The translations under genes and the position numbers were made by a program. Below are positions 24,094 to 34,022 of a stretch of DNA of 64,000 bases, piece after piece. The notes under the pieces were generated by a model that saw nothing but the letters and a program-made list of their open reading frames with translations, was not told the DNA's origin and searched no databases. Numbering within the stretch: position 1 is the stretch's first letter; the number at the start of each line of letters is the position of its first letter. Source of the DNA: Hyphomicrobiales bacterium (lineage in GTDB: Bacteria; Pseudomonadota; Alphaproteobacteria; Rhizobiales; Rhizobiaceae). Location of the stretch: assembly GCA_900473175.1 (NCBI GenBank), contig UCKM01000011.1, positions 89,723 through 153,722 on the forward strand, given 5' to 3'.

Positions 24094-26583
24094 TCATGGC
24101 CCAACGATTTCGTTCGATGGACCGGCATTGCCGGAAGCAAACCCTGTCCAAGTCGAGTCGATATTCGCCCAAGTGTTTTTGGGTTGCAGCGTTTTGAAAC
24201 CGATGCTTCCTGACAGGGATGCGGATTCGCGATTGAATACGTTCTTGTAGAGGACCGTGTTGTACTTGCGTGAGCTGCGTGGCGGCGGCCCTTTGAAGCG
24301 TGCATCGTAGGTCCACATCAATTGGTAGGCATCGATAAAGCCGTACGGAACGCCGCTTAGGTGGTTTCCTTCAAAGACTGTGCCGTTGTAGTCGCCGCCA
24401 TCATAATTCCAGGTGTCATATTCAACGCCGATATGCGCCAGATCGTTGAATGTGTTCTTGCGGTAGATGTTGCCAAGGCCACCCCACACCCCGGCGGTGC
24501 CAGAGCCGGTAAATGTCGTTCCGACATAGAGACCGCTATTGCTGTCAGTGACGGTGTTGTTCGAATATTGCAGGAAGTACGGGCTCAACCCGCGTGTCGA
24601 TGCGAGCGCGACGGTCATCATTCCGTGGCGCATCTGGGAAATCCGGTTGTGGTCCACGACGGCGTCATAGACATTTCCGTAAAGGAGAACAGCAGTGGAA
24701 TCCGAGTCGTGCTGGCGGTAGCTCGATCGCCCTTGGAAAGTATTGTCGTAGATCGCGATTTGCGATGCTGTTGCCGCCAATGCGAACCGGCTCGATTTAT
24801 CCGGAATGACATCCCAAACGCGATCCAAAGTCGCAGTATTCTGCTCCACCGCTACGATGTGGCGGCGTTGACCCGCTCCGCGACCACCCACGACAACCAG
24901 GTCTGCGCCTCCCGCATTTGAGGAATCTGCCAATGCCTTGAAGGAAACCGTCGTTGCGGTGGCTTTCACGAATCCAATTTGAAGTTCGCTGCCGACCATC
25001 TCGAAGCAGATTTGTTCGCCCTTGTTGCAGTCAACTTTCGAACAATCGTGCGGAGCGGCATCGTGCGATGTATTGCTGCCCCAATACATGTTCTTCATGC
25101 TGCCGAAATGACCTTGCGCCACGAAGTACCGGCCAATGCCGTGTCCGTCGTCGCGGCTCTCATCGGCATTGGCAAGATCGTTGCCCACCATTGAAAAATC
25201 GCGTCCGCCCCACAGCGACACCACGGATTCCCCGTAACCGGTCATTCGAAAGCGGTTATTGGTCATCAAAATCTGCCGGCTACTGCCGTAAAAGGACCCG
25301 TTTTCGATGAACTCGGACGAATCGAAATAAAGCCCGGAGGAGTCGTGCGATTCCAGGGCCGCCGTGCCCCATGCATCGAGCCGCACGGATTGCAGGCGCA
25401 GGTTAGCGACCGAATTGATCGACAAAAGCGGTTGCGAACCGGTCTTGCCGTTGGCGTTGAGCGCAAGCTTTTCGAACTGCGCATTAAGCTTGGCGCCCGT
25501 TATCATGCTTTTACCAAGAATTGCGCTCAACCTGATCTCGGTAGACCCCATGCCATCGCCAAGCCAGCGCACATTGTTCGGGGCTTCGAGCGCTGCCGAT
25601 ATGGAATAGATTCCAGCGGGAAAGTTTAGCGTTGCTGGCGCAGCGCGACTGGCGGCGGTCAACGCTTTTGCAATCGCGGCGGTGTCATCGGCGGAGCCGT
25701 TGCCCACGGCACCAAAATCCTTGACGTTAACGATCTGCCGCTCCTGACCGGCCCAGGGCTGTTCGGCGAGAACGCGCAGGGTCAAAGGACCGCTCCAGCC
25801 GAAGCGACCCCCGTGACCATTATGAACCCAGACCTCGTACGACCCGGCTTTGACGTCAGGAATCTTGAAATCGACCTTGAAAGGATTGACGGAAACGGGC
25901 GTCACATATTGCCCGTCTCCGCCTTCGGGCTTGATGTAAATGAACGACGTGGATGTGAGGTTGGATCTGGCAAGATTGCGGCCGTAGAGGGAAACCGTCG
26001 CTCCTGGCGCGGCGTTGTCGGGCCCAAGCCACCATCCTTCGGTCCGATTAATGGCGAAGGCCTTGCCACGCTTGCCAGCGCGCTCCGGCCAGACCAGATA
26101 CATCGACCATTGTGGCAGGGAGGCAGGCAGGAGGATCGTTGCTGCGGTATCGTCGGCGCGCAATGCGTCCACCGAAGCAACGGTTCCCTCCAGCATGGTC
26201 GTGGCTTGAGCAAACACATCGAAGCCGGACACGGTGTCGAGCCCTACTCCTGTCATTGAAATGATTTCGTCAGGACCGGCTGTTCGCGAAATTTCGGCTA
26301 TTGCGGGACCGGAGGGGTCCATCGCATAGCCTGGCGGATCAAAGGCGTCGACGCTCGAAGGCAAGACAGGCTCGGGGTTTGGAACCGAAAAGCCGAAGTC
26401 GGATGGCACCGCTTTTGCCTCGACGATGGGCGTGACGAGACTTTTCTTCGCTGAGTTGAAGGGGATAGGGCCCCTTTGGTCAGAGGGCGGTGAAATGGGA
26501 GTCGCGTTGGCGGGATCGGTAAGCGCCGCCAAAATCAGCGCGCCTGCCACCAAACACCAACGAAACCGTCTGAATCGGCGCAT
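24094..26583 (-). CDS. Secreted right-handed beta-helix (pectate-lyase-superfamily) protein
   Basis: 829 residues with an N-terminal signal peptide (WCLVAGALILAALTDPANA, cleavage about residue 27). Residues about 90-275 look like one or two immunoglobulin-like/IPT modules (ISMTGVGLDTVSGFDVFAQ; GATVSLYGRNLARSNLTS). From about 285 the Pectate_lyase_3 start VNVKDFGAVGNGSADDTAAI is clear, followed by repeated beta-helix strands with Asn ladders (LMTNNRFRMTG, IAIYDNTFQG, LQYSNNTVTDSN). Members degrade or bind polysaccharides; the catalytic residues cannot be placed by eye. It may act on plant cell-wall or self-made polymers. Confidence 0.85.
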   Translation of the reverse strand: MRRFRRFRWCLVAGALILAALTDPANATPISPPSDQRGPIPFNSAKKSLVTPIVEAKAVPSDFGFSVPNPEPVLPSSVDAFDPPGYAMDPSGPAIAEISRTAGPDEIISMTGVGLDTVSGFDVFAQATTMLEGTVASVDALRADDTAATILLPASLPQWSMYLVWPERAGKRGKAFAINRTEGWWLGPDNAAPGATVSLYGRNLARSNLTSTSFIYIKPEGGDGQYVTPVSVNPFKVDFKIPDVKAGSYEVWVHNGHGGRFGWSGPLTLRVLAEQPWAGQERQIVNVKDFGAVGNGSADDTAAIAKALTAASRAAPATLNFPAGIYSISAALEAPNNVRWLGDGMGSTEIRLSAILGKSMITGAKLNAQFEKLALNANGKTGSQPLLSINSVANLRLQSVRLDAWGTAALESHDSSGLYFDSSEFIENGSFYGSSRQILMTNNRFRMTGYGESVVSLWGGRDFSMVGNDLANADESRDDGHGIGRYFVAQGHFGSMKNMYWGSNTSHDAAPHDCSKVDCNKGEQICFEMVGSELQIGFVKATATTVSFKALADSSNAGGADLVVVGGRGAGQRRHIVAVEQNTATLDRVWDVIPDKSSRFALAATASQIAIYDNTFQGRSSYRQHDSDSTAVLLYGNVYDAVVDHNRISQMRHGMMTVALASTRGLSPYFLQYSNNTVTDSNSGLYVGTTFTGSGTAGVWGGLGNIYRKNTFNDLAHIGVEYDTWNYDGGDYNGTVFEGNHLSGVPYGFIDAYQLMWTYDARFKGPPPRSSRKYNTVLYKNVFNRESASLSGSIGFKTLQPKNTWANIDSTWTGFASGNAGPSNEIVGP

Positions 26584-26727
26584 CCCGATGACTAGCCCCT
26601 GAGCTGCGCCCTCATGAAACCAGAGTCCGGCACCTTTTAACAGGCAAGCTCGATAAATAGAACGTGATCGCAGCGCTCACGTACTTGACACGACATCGCG
26701 TCGAGCCCGCGATCGCAGACTGAGCGC

Positions 26728-27123
26728 TTAATGGTTCCGGATAACGTTCAAGAAGATTGTCGCGATACTTGCCAGGTGGCTGTCGCCACCCTCCCGGTAT
26801 GCCTGACGACCCGCAGCCGCTATCGCCTCGAACAACCGATTTTCTTCCTGAGCGGTCTTGGCGATTTCATCGACGAGTTGTTCGGCATTTTCGCTCTGGG
26901 GGTACTTCTTGTTCAAGTAGGTCACGAGCAGTCGTTTACGGCGCTCGATGTCATCGATCATCGCGCTGTAAAAGCCCCAAACAAACCAAGTCTCTCCGAT
27001 TTGCAGGTCGACGTTGCTGATTTGATTGCGCTGCCATTCTGGAAGCCTTGCTCGCTGGGCATCAGCGGTCCTGCTTGCCAACTCATAAGCATCGCTGTCC
27101 GTCTTGATGGTTCCGGATGTCAT
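26728..27123 (-). CDS. Hypothetical cytoplasmic protein, 131 residues
   Basis: The start MTSGTIKTDSD at 27123 has GGGAGA upstream. The protein is soluble and helical, with no signal, metal motif or known domain recognised. Segments such as WFVWGFYSAMIDDIERRKRLL and ENAEQLVDEIAKTAQEENRLFEAI suggest a helical bundle. It lies between the beta-helix gene and the glycine-zipper lipoprotein, all on the minus strand. Confidence 0.7.
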   Translation of the reverse strand: MTSGTIKTDSDAYELASRTADAQRARLPEWQRNQISNVDLQIGETWFVWGFYSAMIDDIERRKRLLVTYLNKKYPQSENAEQLVDEIAKTAQEENRLFEAIAAAGRQAYREGGDSHLASIATIFLNVIRNH

Positions 27124-27296
27124 GGCGATCTCCCATATGCCGCTCAACGCGTCCAACTGCATCATAAGGGCAGGGAGCTGCCGGCGACAACCTTGCAGGT
27201 TGCAAGCCATTTCCGGTCATGCGTGATGACGGGTGCAAGCCCAGCGACGGCAAGTCGCGCCCATGTGCCGCTGAGCTTGCTCCTTTCGTCACGCGT

Positions 27297-27587
27297 TTAC
27301 CGGCAACGCGCCGTGTAGATTTTGCCATGCCGGTCTCTGTATTGGCAGTACCCGTTTCGGAGGTTGCGGACCAGCAGACCGCCAAGCGCACCAGCTCCTG
27401 CGCCAATCAAAGCACCTTTGCCGCCGTCTGCAATACCGCCGATTATGGCGCCGGCTGCGGCGCCTACTCCGACGTCCCTTTCGGTTGTTGTACAACCGGT
27501 CAGGGCCGCGACGAGGGTTACCGTCATCATTAGATTTCGCACTAGATATGGGTATTGCGGAATGCGATTGTTCGGGACCGGATGCAT
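27297..27587 (-). CDS. Glycine-zipper lipoprotein (17-kDa surface antigen-like)
   Basis: 96 residues. The start at 27587 is supported by AGAAAGGTT six bases upstream. After an 18-residue polar N-region comes the signal core MMTVTLVAALTGC with the lipobox LTGC. The mature protein carries a glycine zipper (GVGAAAGAIIGGIADGGKGALIGAGAGALGGLL in outline), which in this family packs against or spans membrane, then a C-terminal YCQYRDRHGKIY segment with two Cys. A shorter GTG start giving a more usual signal is possible but has no ribosome site. Confidence 0.8.
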   Translation of the reverse strand: MHPVPNNRIPQYPYLVRNLMMTVTLVAALTGCTTTERDVGVGAAAGAIIGGIADGGKGALIGAGAGALGGLLVRNLRNGYCQYRDRHGKIYTARCR

Positions 27588-27738
27588 GGCTAACCTTTCT
27601 AATTTGAATGGGTACATAACACTGTCTCACCCGATGGCGCGTACTCTGCCATCCGACCCAATATTGGCACGCAGCGACGCAATGTCACGCAATTTTAGCT
27701 GCGCGGGTTCATGCGGCGGGCGGGGATCCCGGTTGCAG

Positions 27739-28668
27739 TCATTCTTCAACGGCCTCCCAGGTCTTGTCGGGATTGAAGGAATTGATCTGCTTCACCAGTT
27801 TCGCAGTTTCGGGCCCAAGATCCTTTTCGTAGACCGTGCCGTGATGACTGACGACGAACGTCATAACGCCAGTCTCGCCATATATTGCCGGCCAGGCGAT
27901 CAGGGCGTGTCCGGCAATCATGTTACCGTTGATGACATAGTCGTATTTGCCACCGGCGATGTTGCTGCCTTGCGATTTTAGGATACGATAGCGATAGCCG
28001 AAATATCCATGGTCCGATTTTGAAGCCCCTTCGACCTTGGCCGGATCGGCAAAGCTTCCCGCCGGACTCTCTTCGCCGCCTTCAGATTTCCAATAGAGCC
28101 CGTCCTGTTTACCTGGCTCGCTGATGAGCTTCTGCGCGAACTCCAGAACGCCGTCACCATCGTGGTCTTCCTTAGCATAGGCGGTCTGGGCGAGCACTTC
28201 ATCGCGGGAGGTCTGGATCGCCTGTAGCTCGTTCTCGCCTATGCGTCTCGCGAGGATTTCCTCTAGACCTGCAACAGTGTCGAACTGCCATCCGTCATTA
28301 TGTTTGACGAGTGGAAACGGGAATGGCCAGACCCGGCTTCCCAGTATTACTTCCTTCGAGCCGTCATCGCGGTCCTTGAGCTCCGTGCGTTCCTTGGATG
28401 CCTCCTGCAGCTCCGAGAGGCGGTCGTCGAGGTCTTCAGACTTCTTAGCCTGTTCGGCTTTCAGTCCGAGCAATTTCGCCAGAGCATCGACGTCCTTGGT
28501 CTCCAGCCCTTTCTTCAGCGCGTCCACCGCCTCGCCGGGCTCCTTGAACGTTTGAGGATCGGAACCAACAAACCGTTGAAGCGACGGTTCCGCAGCGAAT
28601 GATGCCGTCACTGGCAGAATTGCAAGGACAGCAGCGATCCCGATCATTTTCAGAATTGTGCGATACAT
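27739..28668 (-). CDS. DUF2950 family periplasmic protein
   Basis: 309 residues with a Sec signal peptide (MYRTILKMIGIAAVLAILPV, cleavage about SFA-AEP). The mature part matches the DUF2950 pattern: an N-terminal helical part, the VWPFPFPLVKHNDGWQFDT segment, and the C-terminal YGETGVMTFVVSHHGTVYEKDLG. GGGGAT precedes the ATG at 28668. DUF2950 and DUF3300 genes are often adjacent, as here, 44 bases apart. Their joint role in the cell envelope is not known. Confidence 0.9.
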   Translation of the reverse strand: MYRTILKMIGIAAVLAILPVTASFAAEPSLQRFVGSDPQTFKEPGEAVDALKKGLETKDVDALAKLLGLKAEQAKKSEDLDDRLSELQEASKERTELKDRDDGSKEVILGSRVWPFPFPLVKHNDGWQFDTVAGLEEILARRIGENELQAIQTSRDEVLAQTAYAKEDHDGDGVLEFAQKLISEPGKQDGLYWKSEGGEESPAGSFADPAKVEGASKSDHGYFGYRYRILKSQGSNIAGGKYDYVINGNMIAGHALIAWPAIYGETGVMTFVVSHHGTVYEKDLGPETAKLVKQINSFNPDKTWEAVEE

Positions 28669-28712
28669 TTTGAAATCCCCTTCAAAACGAAAGTCTATTG
28701 CCCTTGTCCAAA

Positions 28713-30143
28713 TCAACGGCGGCCGCCGCCTCTGCCACCACCTCGGCCACCACCGCCGCCCTGCCGCCTTCCTCCGCCACCGTGCGAGATGCGCGGGCCG
28801 CCGCCACCGTGTGAGATCCGCGGACCGCCCCCACCACCGTGCCCGACCCTTGCACCGCCGCCAGCGTTGCGGCTGAAGTTGCCGCGCTGGGATGCGATGC
28901 GCGTGTCGCGGCCAGGGCCGTAATTGCCAAGTGCGCTCGGTTGCCTCGGACGGTTGTCAATGCGTCCTGCGGCCTTCCTGCTGGGGCGATCAATGTTCTT
29001 CAGCTGGCCACCTGCCTTGCCCGGGCGGTTGAGGTTGGCGATCTGCCCCTTGTCAATGTTCGGACGGTTGGCTGCTGCTTTCTGTCCAATATTGCGGTTT
29101 GCCAGTTGCCCCTGCGCTTTGCTGGCAATCTTGCCCCCAGCTTTCTGCTTGAGGCCCTGCTGCACGTCGCGCCGGATATCGCTGCTCTGGATTTTGGATC
29201 CAGCGCCTGCCAGCCCGCCCGACAACCTGCCAGACTGCAGATTGTTCTTCAGATCGAGGCGGTTTGCGCTGTTCTGGCGAAGGTTGTTGGCGATGGATTC
29301 GCGATCGAACTTGAACTTGTCCCTGTCGAAGTTGAGGTTCTTGAGGTTGTTCCGATCAAAATGGAAGTCGCCGCGGTTGATGTTGTCGATGTCTATGTCG
29401 ATGTCGTCCCCGCCCCAGGAATGCCAGTTATCCCAGTCCACCGCTGCGCCCCAAACTGCTCCGGTCACGAAACCGGTCCAATAGGGTGCATATGGGTAGT
29501 AATAGGAAGGATATGGATCGCCGTAGATAATCGGCTCGGTCGCGACGTAAGTCGGGCTGATCAAGATCGCCGGATCATAAGTCGGAACATACGTCACTTC
29601 CTTTTGCGCAGGCCGGATAATGACATTGTCGTTCTTCGTTTCCACGATCACCTTGCTGTCCGACTTGATCGTTCCGTCTGCCACGGCCTTGTCACGCAAC
29701 TGCTGAATCGCGACAAGAACGTCCTTCTGCTGGTCGACAACCGCCCCACCAAGCTGTTGCGTCCATTCGAGATCGTCATTCATCATCGTGAGCACAGTCG
29801 GATAATTGAGCAGTGAAATAATACTGCCGTCCCAGGCGGGGTCGGGCTTCAAATCCGGTTTGTTTTTGGCTTGATCCATGAACCGAGCAGCCTGCACGAT
29901 CTGCAACGGGTTGACTGCCGCCGACAGCACCAGCGCGACCAGGTCGTCCGGGTAAAGGGCGATGCGCGCGACAAGCGTTTCCATCTCGTCCGCGGTCAGC
30001 AAGGTTGGCGCTTCAGTTGCGGTGGTCGCAGTTGCCGGTGCGGGCTGGGTTTGCGCCAAGGCGCTATGCAGCCACGGCCCCGAAAGCAGCATCAATGCTG
30101 CCGATGTCATGAGAGCGATCATATTCCTGTGAAACGACATCAC
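28713..30143 (-). CDS. DUF3300 family exported protein with Gly/Arg-rich tail
   Basis: 476 residues with a signal peptide (cleavage about residue 30, HSALA-QTQ). The DUF3300 domain (about 48-240) includes LVARIALYPDDLVALVLSAA, the NYPTVLTMMNDDLEWTQQLG segment and repeated Tyr/Pro motifs (YPSYYYPYAPYW). The rest is low complexity: Asp/Asn-rich, then Asn/Gln/Arg-rich, ending in PRISHGGGG repeats and a GRGGGRGGGRR tail. It is the upstream member of the DUF3300-DUF2950 pair. The basic tail could bind nucleic acid, polyphosphate or acidic polysaccharide; this is a guess from composition. Confidence 0.9.
   Translation of the reverse strand: MMSFHRNMIALMTSAALMLLSGPWLHSALAQTQPAPATATTATEAPTLLTADEMETLVARIALYPDDLVALVLSAAVNPLQIVQAARFMDQAKNKPDLKPDPAWDGSIISLLNYPTVLTMMNDDLEWTQQLGGAVVDQQKDVLVAIQQLRDKAVADGTIKSDSKVIVETKNDNVIIRPAQKEVTYVPTYDPAILISPTYVATEPIIYGDPYPSYYYPYAPYWTGFVTGAVWGAAVDWDNWHSWGGDDIDIDIDNINRGDFHFDRNNLKNLNFDRDKFKFDRESIANNLRQNSANRLDLKNNLQSGRLSGGLAGAGSKIQSSDIRRDVQQGLKQKAGGKIASKAQGQLANRNIGQKAAANRPNIDKGQIANLNRPGKAGGQLKNIDRPSRKAAGRIDNRPRQPSALGNYGPGRDTRIASQRGNFSRNAGGGARVGHGGGGGPRISHGGGGPRISHGGGGRRQGGGGGRGGGRGGGRR
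28774..28827. repeat. 27-base tandem repeat, two units
   Basis: Two adjacent copies (28774-28800, 28801-28827) differ at three positions. They encode the repeated PRISHGGGG peptide of the DUF3300 protein. Confidence 0.8.
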
Positions 30144-30236
30144 GGTTCTCCTCAGTATATCTCCCGCGCGTGTTTCGATTTGGGTTCGTGCCTCTTGCGC
30201 GTGCCCCCATTATCGAAATGACGAATAGCGACTGGG

Positions 30237-31928
30237 TTAGGTCAACAGCATGACAAGCACCATTCCCCAGATCGTCAGCAACGTGTTCCCCACCGCATAG
30301 GTTACCGTATAGCCAAGTCCGGGGATTGGGCTCTTGGCCCGGTCGTTGATCATGCCGAGCGCAGCGGTCGTCGTACGCGCGCCCGAGCAGCATCCGAAGA
30401 GAATAGCGGGATGAAAGCGGAACACATATTTCCCGATATACATTGCCAGGATCAGGGGAATGGTTGTCACGACGATGCCCCAGAGGAACAGGCTGAAACC
30501 AAGCTGCTTGAGGCCCGCGACAAAGCCAGGTCCGGACGAAATTCCGACGACGGCAATGAATATGTTAAGGCCAACCGAGTTCATGAACCAAACGGTGGAG
30601 GATGGTATCCGCCCGAACGTCGGGTGCACCGACCGGAGCCAGCCAAAGAAGAGTCCCGATATCAACGCGCCGCCTGATGTCGATAGGGTAAGCGGAACGC
30701 TACCGATCTTGAAGACGAAGGCGCCGACGAGCGCGCCGATCGCAATGGCCGCGCCAATGAATGCTACGTCCGCGATATCCGTCTGCCGGTCGGGAACACC
30801 GAGCGCTTTGGTCGCGGCGGTCGTGTCTTGGGTTCGGCCGACGATCGTAAGGATATCTCCACGATTGATCCGGGTGTTCGGCAGAATCGGGATAGAGGTC
30901 GCTGTGACGCCGCGCGCGATCTTTCGCAGGAATACCCCGCGTGCAGACGGCATCTTTGCCAATTCGGCCAATGTCTTGCCGTCGGCATCCTTGCTCGTCA
31001 CGTAGACATCGACGCCTTCGGCCGGAACTGCAAGTAGTTCGCGGTCATCGACCTCCTCGGCGGCCGGGCCAATTACGTTGACAAGAATTTCCCGGCGACC
31101 CGCTACTGCCACAACGTCACCCGCCTGGATGGCCGTATCAGCCGTCGCATCGAGTAGTTTTCCGCCACGGCGAATGCGCTCGATAAACACACGCTGTTCT
31201 GGCAGAAGCGCCTCCGCAGCGTGCGCGGTCTTGCCAACGATGCGACCGTCTTCACGAATGCGGTAGGCGCGCAGCTCGTAGTGATGCCAGGCCGTCCCGG
31301 CTCCACCGACCTCCTTATCGCCGCCATGCTCCTGCTCGTAACGCTTGCACTCTGCCTCGAGATCGATACCGAGCAAAGCCGGGCCTACAAGGGCGAGGAC
31401 AATGGCGGAGCCGACGGTGCCGAATATGTAAGTCACGGCATAGGCAACGGGCATTGCGTCCAGCAACGTCTTGGTTTGATCCGGCGGCAGGCCAAGTCGG
31501 TTGATCGCGTCGGTTGCCAGACCCATCGAAGCCGAGATGGTTTGTGAGCCCGCATAGAGCCCGACGGCGGATCCAACATCATAACCGGCAAGAACCGCGC
31601 CGAGATAGGCGGCCAGAAGGCAAATCACGCAAACAATTGCGGCAAAAAGGGCTTGCGGCACGCCGTCTTTGGCTATGCCTCGGACGAATTGCGGCCCGAC
31701 GCCATAACCAATTGCAAACAGGAACATCAGAAAGAAGGTTGCCTTGAGAGGAGGCGAGATGGTGATGCCCAGCTGTCCGATGATGACCGCAGAAATGAGC
31801 GTTGCCGTAACTGCGCCGAGACCGAGCCCCTTATACGTAAAGGAGCCGAAGTAATACCCAAGGGCAAGGGAAAGAAAAATGGCGATTTCAGGATAAGCGC
31901 GCAGGGTATTCACGAACCAGTCGAACAT
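30237..31928 (-). CDS. aspT: Aspartate:alanine exchanger (AAE family)
   Basis: 563 residues with the AAE layout. An N-terminal block of about five membrane helices comes first, then a cytoplasmic part with two TrkA-C-like domains (around 205-370: [42 protein letters not shown]), then a second block of helices. AspT exchanges aspartate in for alanine out and, with AspD, makes proton motive force. The start at 31928 follows GGGGGG and gives the family N-terminus [15 protein letters not shown]. It is divergent from the decarboxylase gene, with 462 bases between. Confidence 0.92.
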   Translation of the reverse strand: MFDWFVNTLRAYPEIAIFLSLALGYYFGSFTYKGLGLGAVTATLISAVIIGQLGITISPPLKATFFLMFLFAIGYGVGPQFVRGIAKDGVPQALFAAIVCVICLLAAYLGAVLAGYDVGSAVGLYAGSQTISASMGLATDAINRLGLPPDQTKTLLDAMPVAYAVTYIFGTVGSAIVLALVGPALLGIDLEAECKRYEQEHGGDKEVGGAGTAWHHYELRAYRIREDGRIVGKTAHAAEALLPEQRVFIERIRRGGKLLDATADTAIQAGDVVAVAGRREILVNVIGPAAEEVDDRELLAVPAEGVDVYVTSKDADGKTLAELAKMPSARGVFLRKIARGVTATSIPILPNTRINRGDILTIVGRTQDTTAATKALGVPDRQTDIADVAFIGAAIAIGALVGAFVFKIGSVPLTLSTSGGALISGLFFGWLRSVHPTFGRIPSSTVWFMNSVGLNIFIAVVGISSGPGFVAGLKQLGFSLFLWGIVVTTIPLILAMYIGKYVFRFHPAILFGCCSGARTTTAALGMINDRAKSPIPGLGYTVTYAVGNTLLTIWGMVLVMLLT

Positions 31929-32390
31929 GGTGCCCCCCATTGTCGGAACGGCATGCAGCTCTTGGCAATCTACGAGCAGCTCTGTCGGTCTCGTCCTCAC
32001 CAATTATTATTGACAAGAGTACACGTATGGGGGCAAGTTTCAAGAATAGAATAGTATCTGAATATATTTGTATACCAGAAGACAGTTAGATACTCGAAGG
32101 TAGACTTGTCTTCGAGCAGTAAGGATTTGACACGGCGTTGCTGGTGACGCTCATACTTTTCATTAGAGACGTTTGGCCGGGGAGTGGGGAAGGGATGAAA
32201 TTACCATCATCTTTTATCGGGGCTAAACCGGTTGTCGCACGCAAGCAGCGCGTCGAGACGACATATGTCGAGCCGAAAGCCCTGACCTGGTATGGCACTA
32301 CTTTCACAAGAACTTTGCCGATCCGATTAGGATAGTCGGCACCGTCTAGCTATCGATCTTATCGTTGCTCGTTATTCTGGGAGGGATCTC
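31929..32390. other. aspT-aspD divergent control region
   Basis: AT-rich region of 462 bases with the promoters of both genes. It holds a TTGACA at 32010-32015, an AGTATCT...AGATACT inverted repeat (32053-32059, 32088-32094) and a CTCGAAG/CTTCGAG hairpin (32093-32116). A 65-codon frame at 32138-32335 lacks a ribosome site and family features and is left out. Confidence 0.6.
32053..32116. promoter_or_regulatory. Two overlapping inverted repeats between aspT and aspD
   Basis: AGTATCT (32053-32059) pairs exactly with AGATACT (32088-32094), and CTCGAAG (32093-32099) with CTTCGAG (32110-32116), sharing two bases. Either may be an operator for a regulator of the divergent pair. Confidence 0.35.
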
Positions 32391-34001
32391 ATGTCTACGA
32401 TAGACTACCGCGAATATGAGAAAATGAGTCCGTTCGAGATCAAGGACGGGCTCCTCAAGTTGGCCAAGCGCAGTGCTCAAAAATCCACACAGGCACTCCT
32501 CAACGCGGGACGCGGCAATCCTAATTGGATAGCAACTGCGCCACGCGAGGGCTTCTTCCTGTTCGGGCAGTTCGCCTTGTCCGAGTGTCGCCGCACGATG
32601 GACAATCCGAAAGCTGGCGTCGCCGGGATGCCGCAACAGAAAGACATCGCCGAACGGTTAAAGGCCTGGTTGGTTAAGCACGCAGAAATGCCGGGCGCAG
32701 ATTTTCTGTCGAGGATGATCGAACACGGCGTCAAGGCTTTCGGTTTTGACGCAGACGCCTTCGTATTCGAGTTAACCGATTCCATCATCGGCGACAACTA
32801 TCCGGTTCCTGATCGCATGTTGGTCCATGCGGAACAGCTCGCGCACCGGTATCTGATGTGGGCCATGTGCGGCGACAAGGTTCCTCCCGGAAAATTCGAT
32901 CTCTATGCAGTCGAAGGCGGCACCGCCGCAATGTGCTATATTTTCAAATCGTTGATCGCCAATCGCATCCTGAAGAAGGGCGACACGATCGCCATCGGCA
33001 CGCCCATATTCACCCCCTATATCGAGATCGCTGAGCTTGAAGATTATGCCTTCAAGGCAGTGCATATCAAGGCTCAGCAGGAGCATCGCTTCCAATACTC
33101 CGACGAGGAGATCAAGAAGCTCGAAGACCCGAAGATCAAAGCCTTCTTCGTCGTCAATCCCGGCAATCCCACCTCCATGGCGATCGATGCGCCGACGATA
33201 AAGAAGTTCGTGGATCTCGTGAAGAAGAAGCGCCCGGACCTCTTGCTCCTTACCGATGACGTCTACGGCACCTTCGTGCCGGGATTCCGCTCGCTTATGG
33301 CGGAACTGCCGGAAAACACGATCGGCGTCTACTCGTTTTCGAAATATTTTGGCTGCACCGGTTGGCGGCTTGGCCTTATCGCTATCCATGAGAAGAACAT
33401 CCTTGACGAGATGACTCAGAAGCTCCCGGCAAAGGAATTGGAGGCCGTCGACAAGCGTTACATCTCCATCACGCTTGAACCGCGCAAACTGAAAATGATC
33501 GACCGGATCGTGGCCGACAGCCGCGACGTCGCCCTCAATCACACTGCGGGCCTGTCCCTGCCGCAACAGGTGATGATGACCATGTTCTCGATGAGCGAAT
33601 TGATGGACACCGACAAGCTGTATCAAAAAGCCTGCATGGAAATTTGCCACAGCCGCACTGATAGCCTGCTTGAAGGGCTCCCGCTCGACGTTCAGCCGAA
33701 CCCGAATTTTGCTCACTATTACGGGACGATCGATTTCGAGTTCTGGCTGCGCAGATATGTCGGCGACGACATGGTCGCATGGCTCAAGAAGAATGTTCAT
33801 CCTCTTGACCTCGTCTATCGGCTTGCGGAGGATCATTCGATTGTGCTCCTCAATGGCGGCGGCTTCCATGCACCGAATTGGAGCGTCCGGGTATCGTTCG
33901 CGAACCTGACGGATGATGTCTATGACGATATCGGAAGGGCGGTCCGTGCTGTTGGCCGCAGCTACGTCGATGCTTTCAACGCCTCAAAGAAAGGAAAGTA
34001 G
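32391..34001 (+). CDS. aspD: Aspartate 4-decarboxylase / aspartate aminotransferase
   Basis: This PLP enzyme (fold type I, 536 residues) converts L-aspartate to L-alanine and CO2. The PLP lysine is Lys318 in SFSKYFGCTGWRLG. Arg41 in GRGNPNW and the substrate region NPGNPTSMAID are as in known bacterial aspartate beta-decarboxylases. The extra length over ordinary aminotransferases (N-terminal 100 residues plus C-terminal insert) is characteristic. GGGAGGG precedes the ATG. The divergent aspT gene completes the aspartate/alanine cycle. Confidence 0.95.
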   Translation: MSTIDYREYEKMSPFEIKDGLLKLAKRSAQKSTQALLNAGRGNPNWIATAPREGFFLFGQFALSECRRTMDNPKAGVAGMPQQKDIAERLKAWLVKHAEMPGADFLSRMIEHGVKAFGFDADAFVFELTDSIIGDNYPVPDRMLVHAEQLAHRYLMWAMCGDKVPPGKFDLYAVEGGTAAMCYIFKSLIANRILKKGDTIAIGTPIFTPYIEIAELEDYAFKAVHIKAQQEHRFQYSDEEIKKLEDPKIKAFFVVNPGNPTSMAIDAPTIKKFVDLVKKKRPDLLLLTDDVYGTFVPGFRSLMAELPENTIGVYSFSKYFGCTGWRLGLIAIHEKNILDEMTQKLPAKELEAVDKRYISITLEPRKLKMIDRIVADSRDVALNHTAGLSLPQQVMMTMFSMSELMDTDKLYQKACMEICHSRTDSLLEGLPLDVQPNPNFAHYYGTIDFEFWLRRYVGDDMVAWLKKNVHPLDLVYRLAEDHSIVLLNGGGFHAPNWSVRVSFANLTDDVYDDIGRAVRAVGRSYVDAFNASKKGK

Positions 34002-34022
34002 ACGGCTGCTGGGCAAGCAAAA

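Noticed and set aside
32138..32335. 65-codon frame between aspT and aspD
   Set aside because: No ribosome site, no family features; it lies in the control region.
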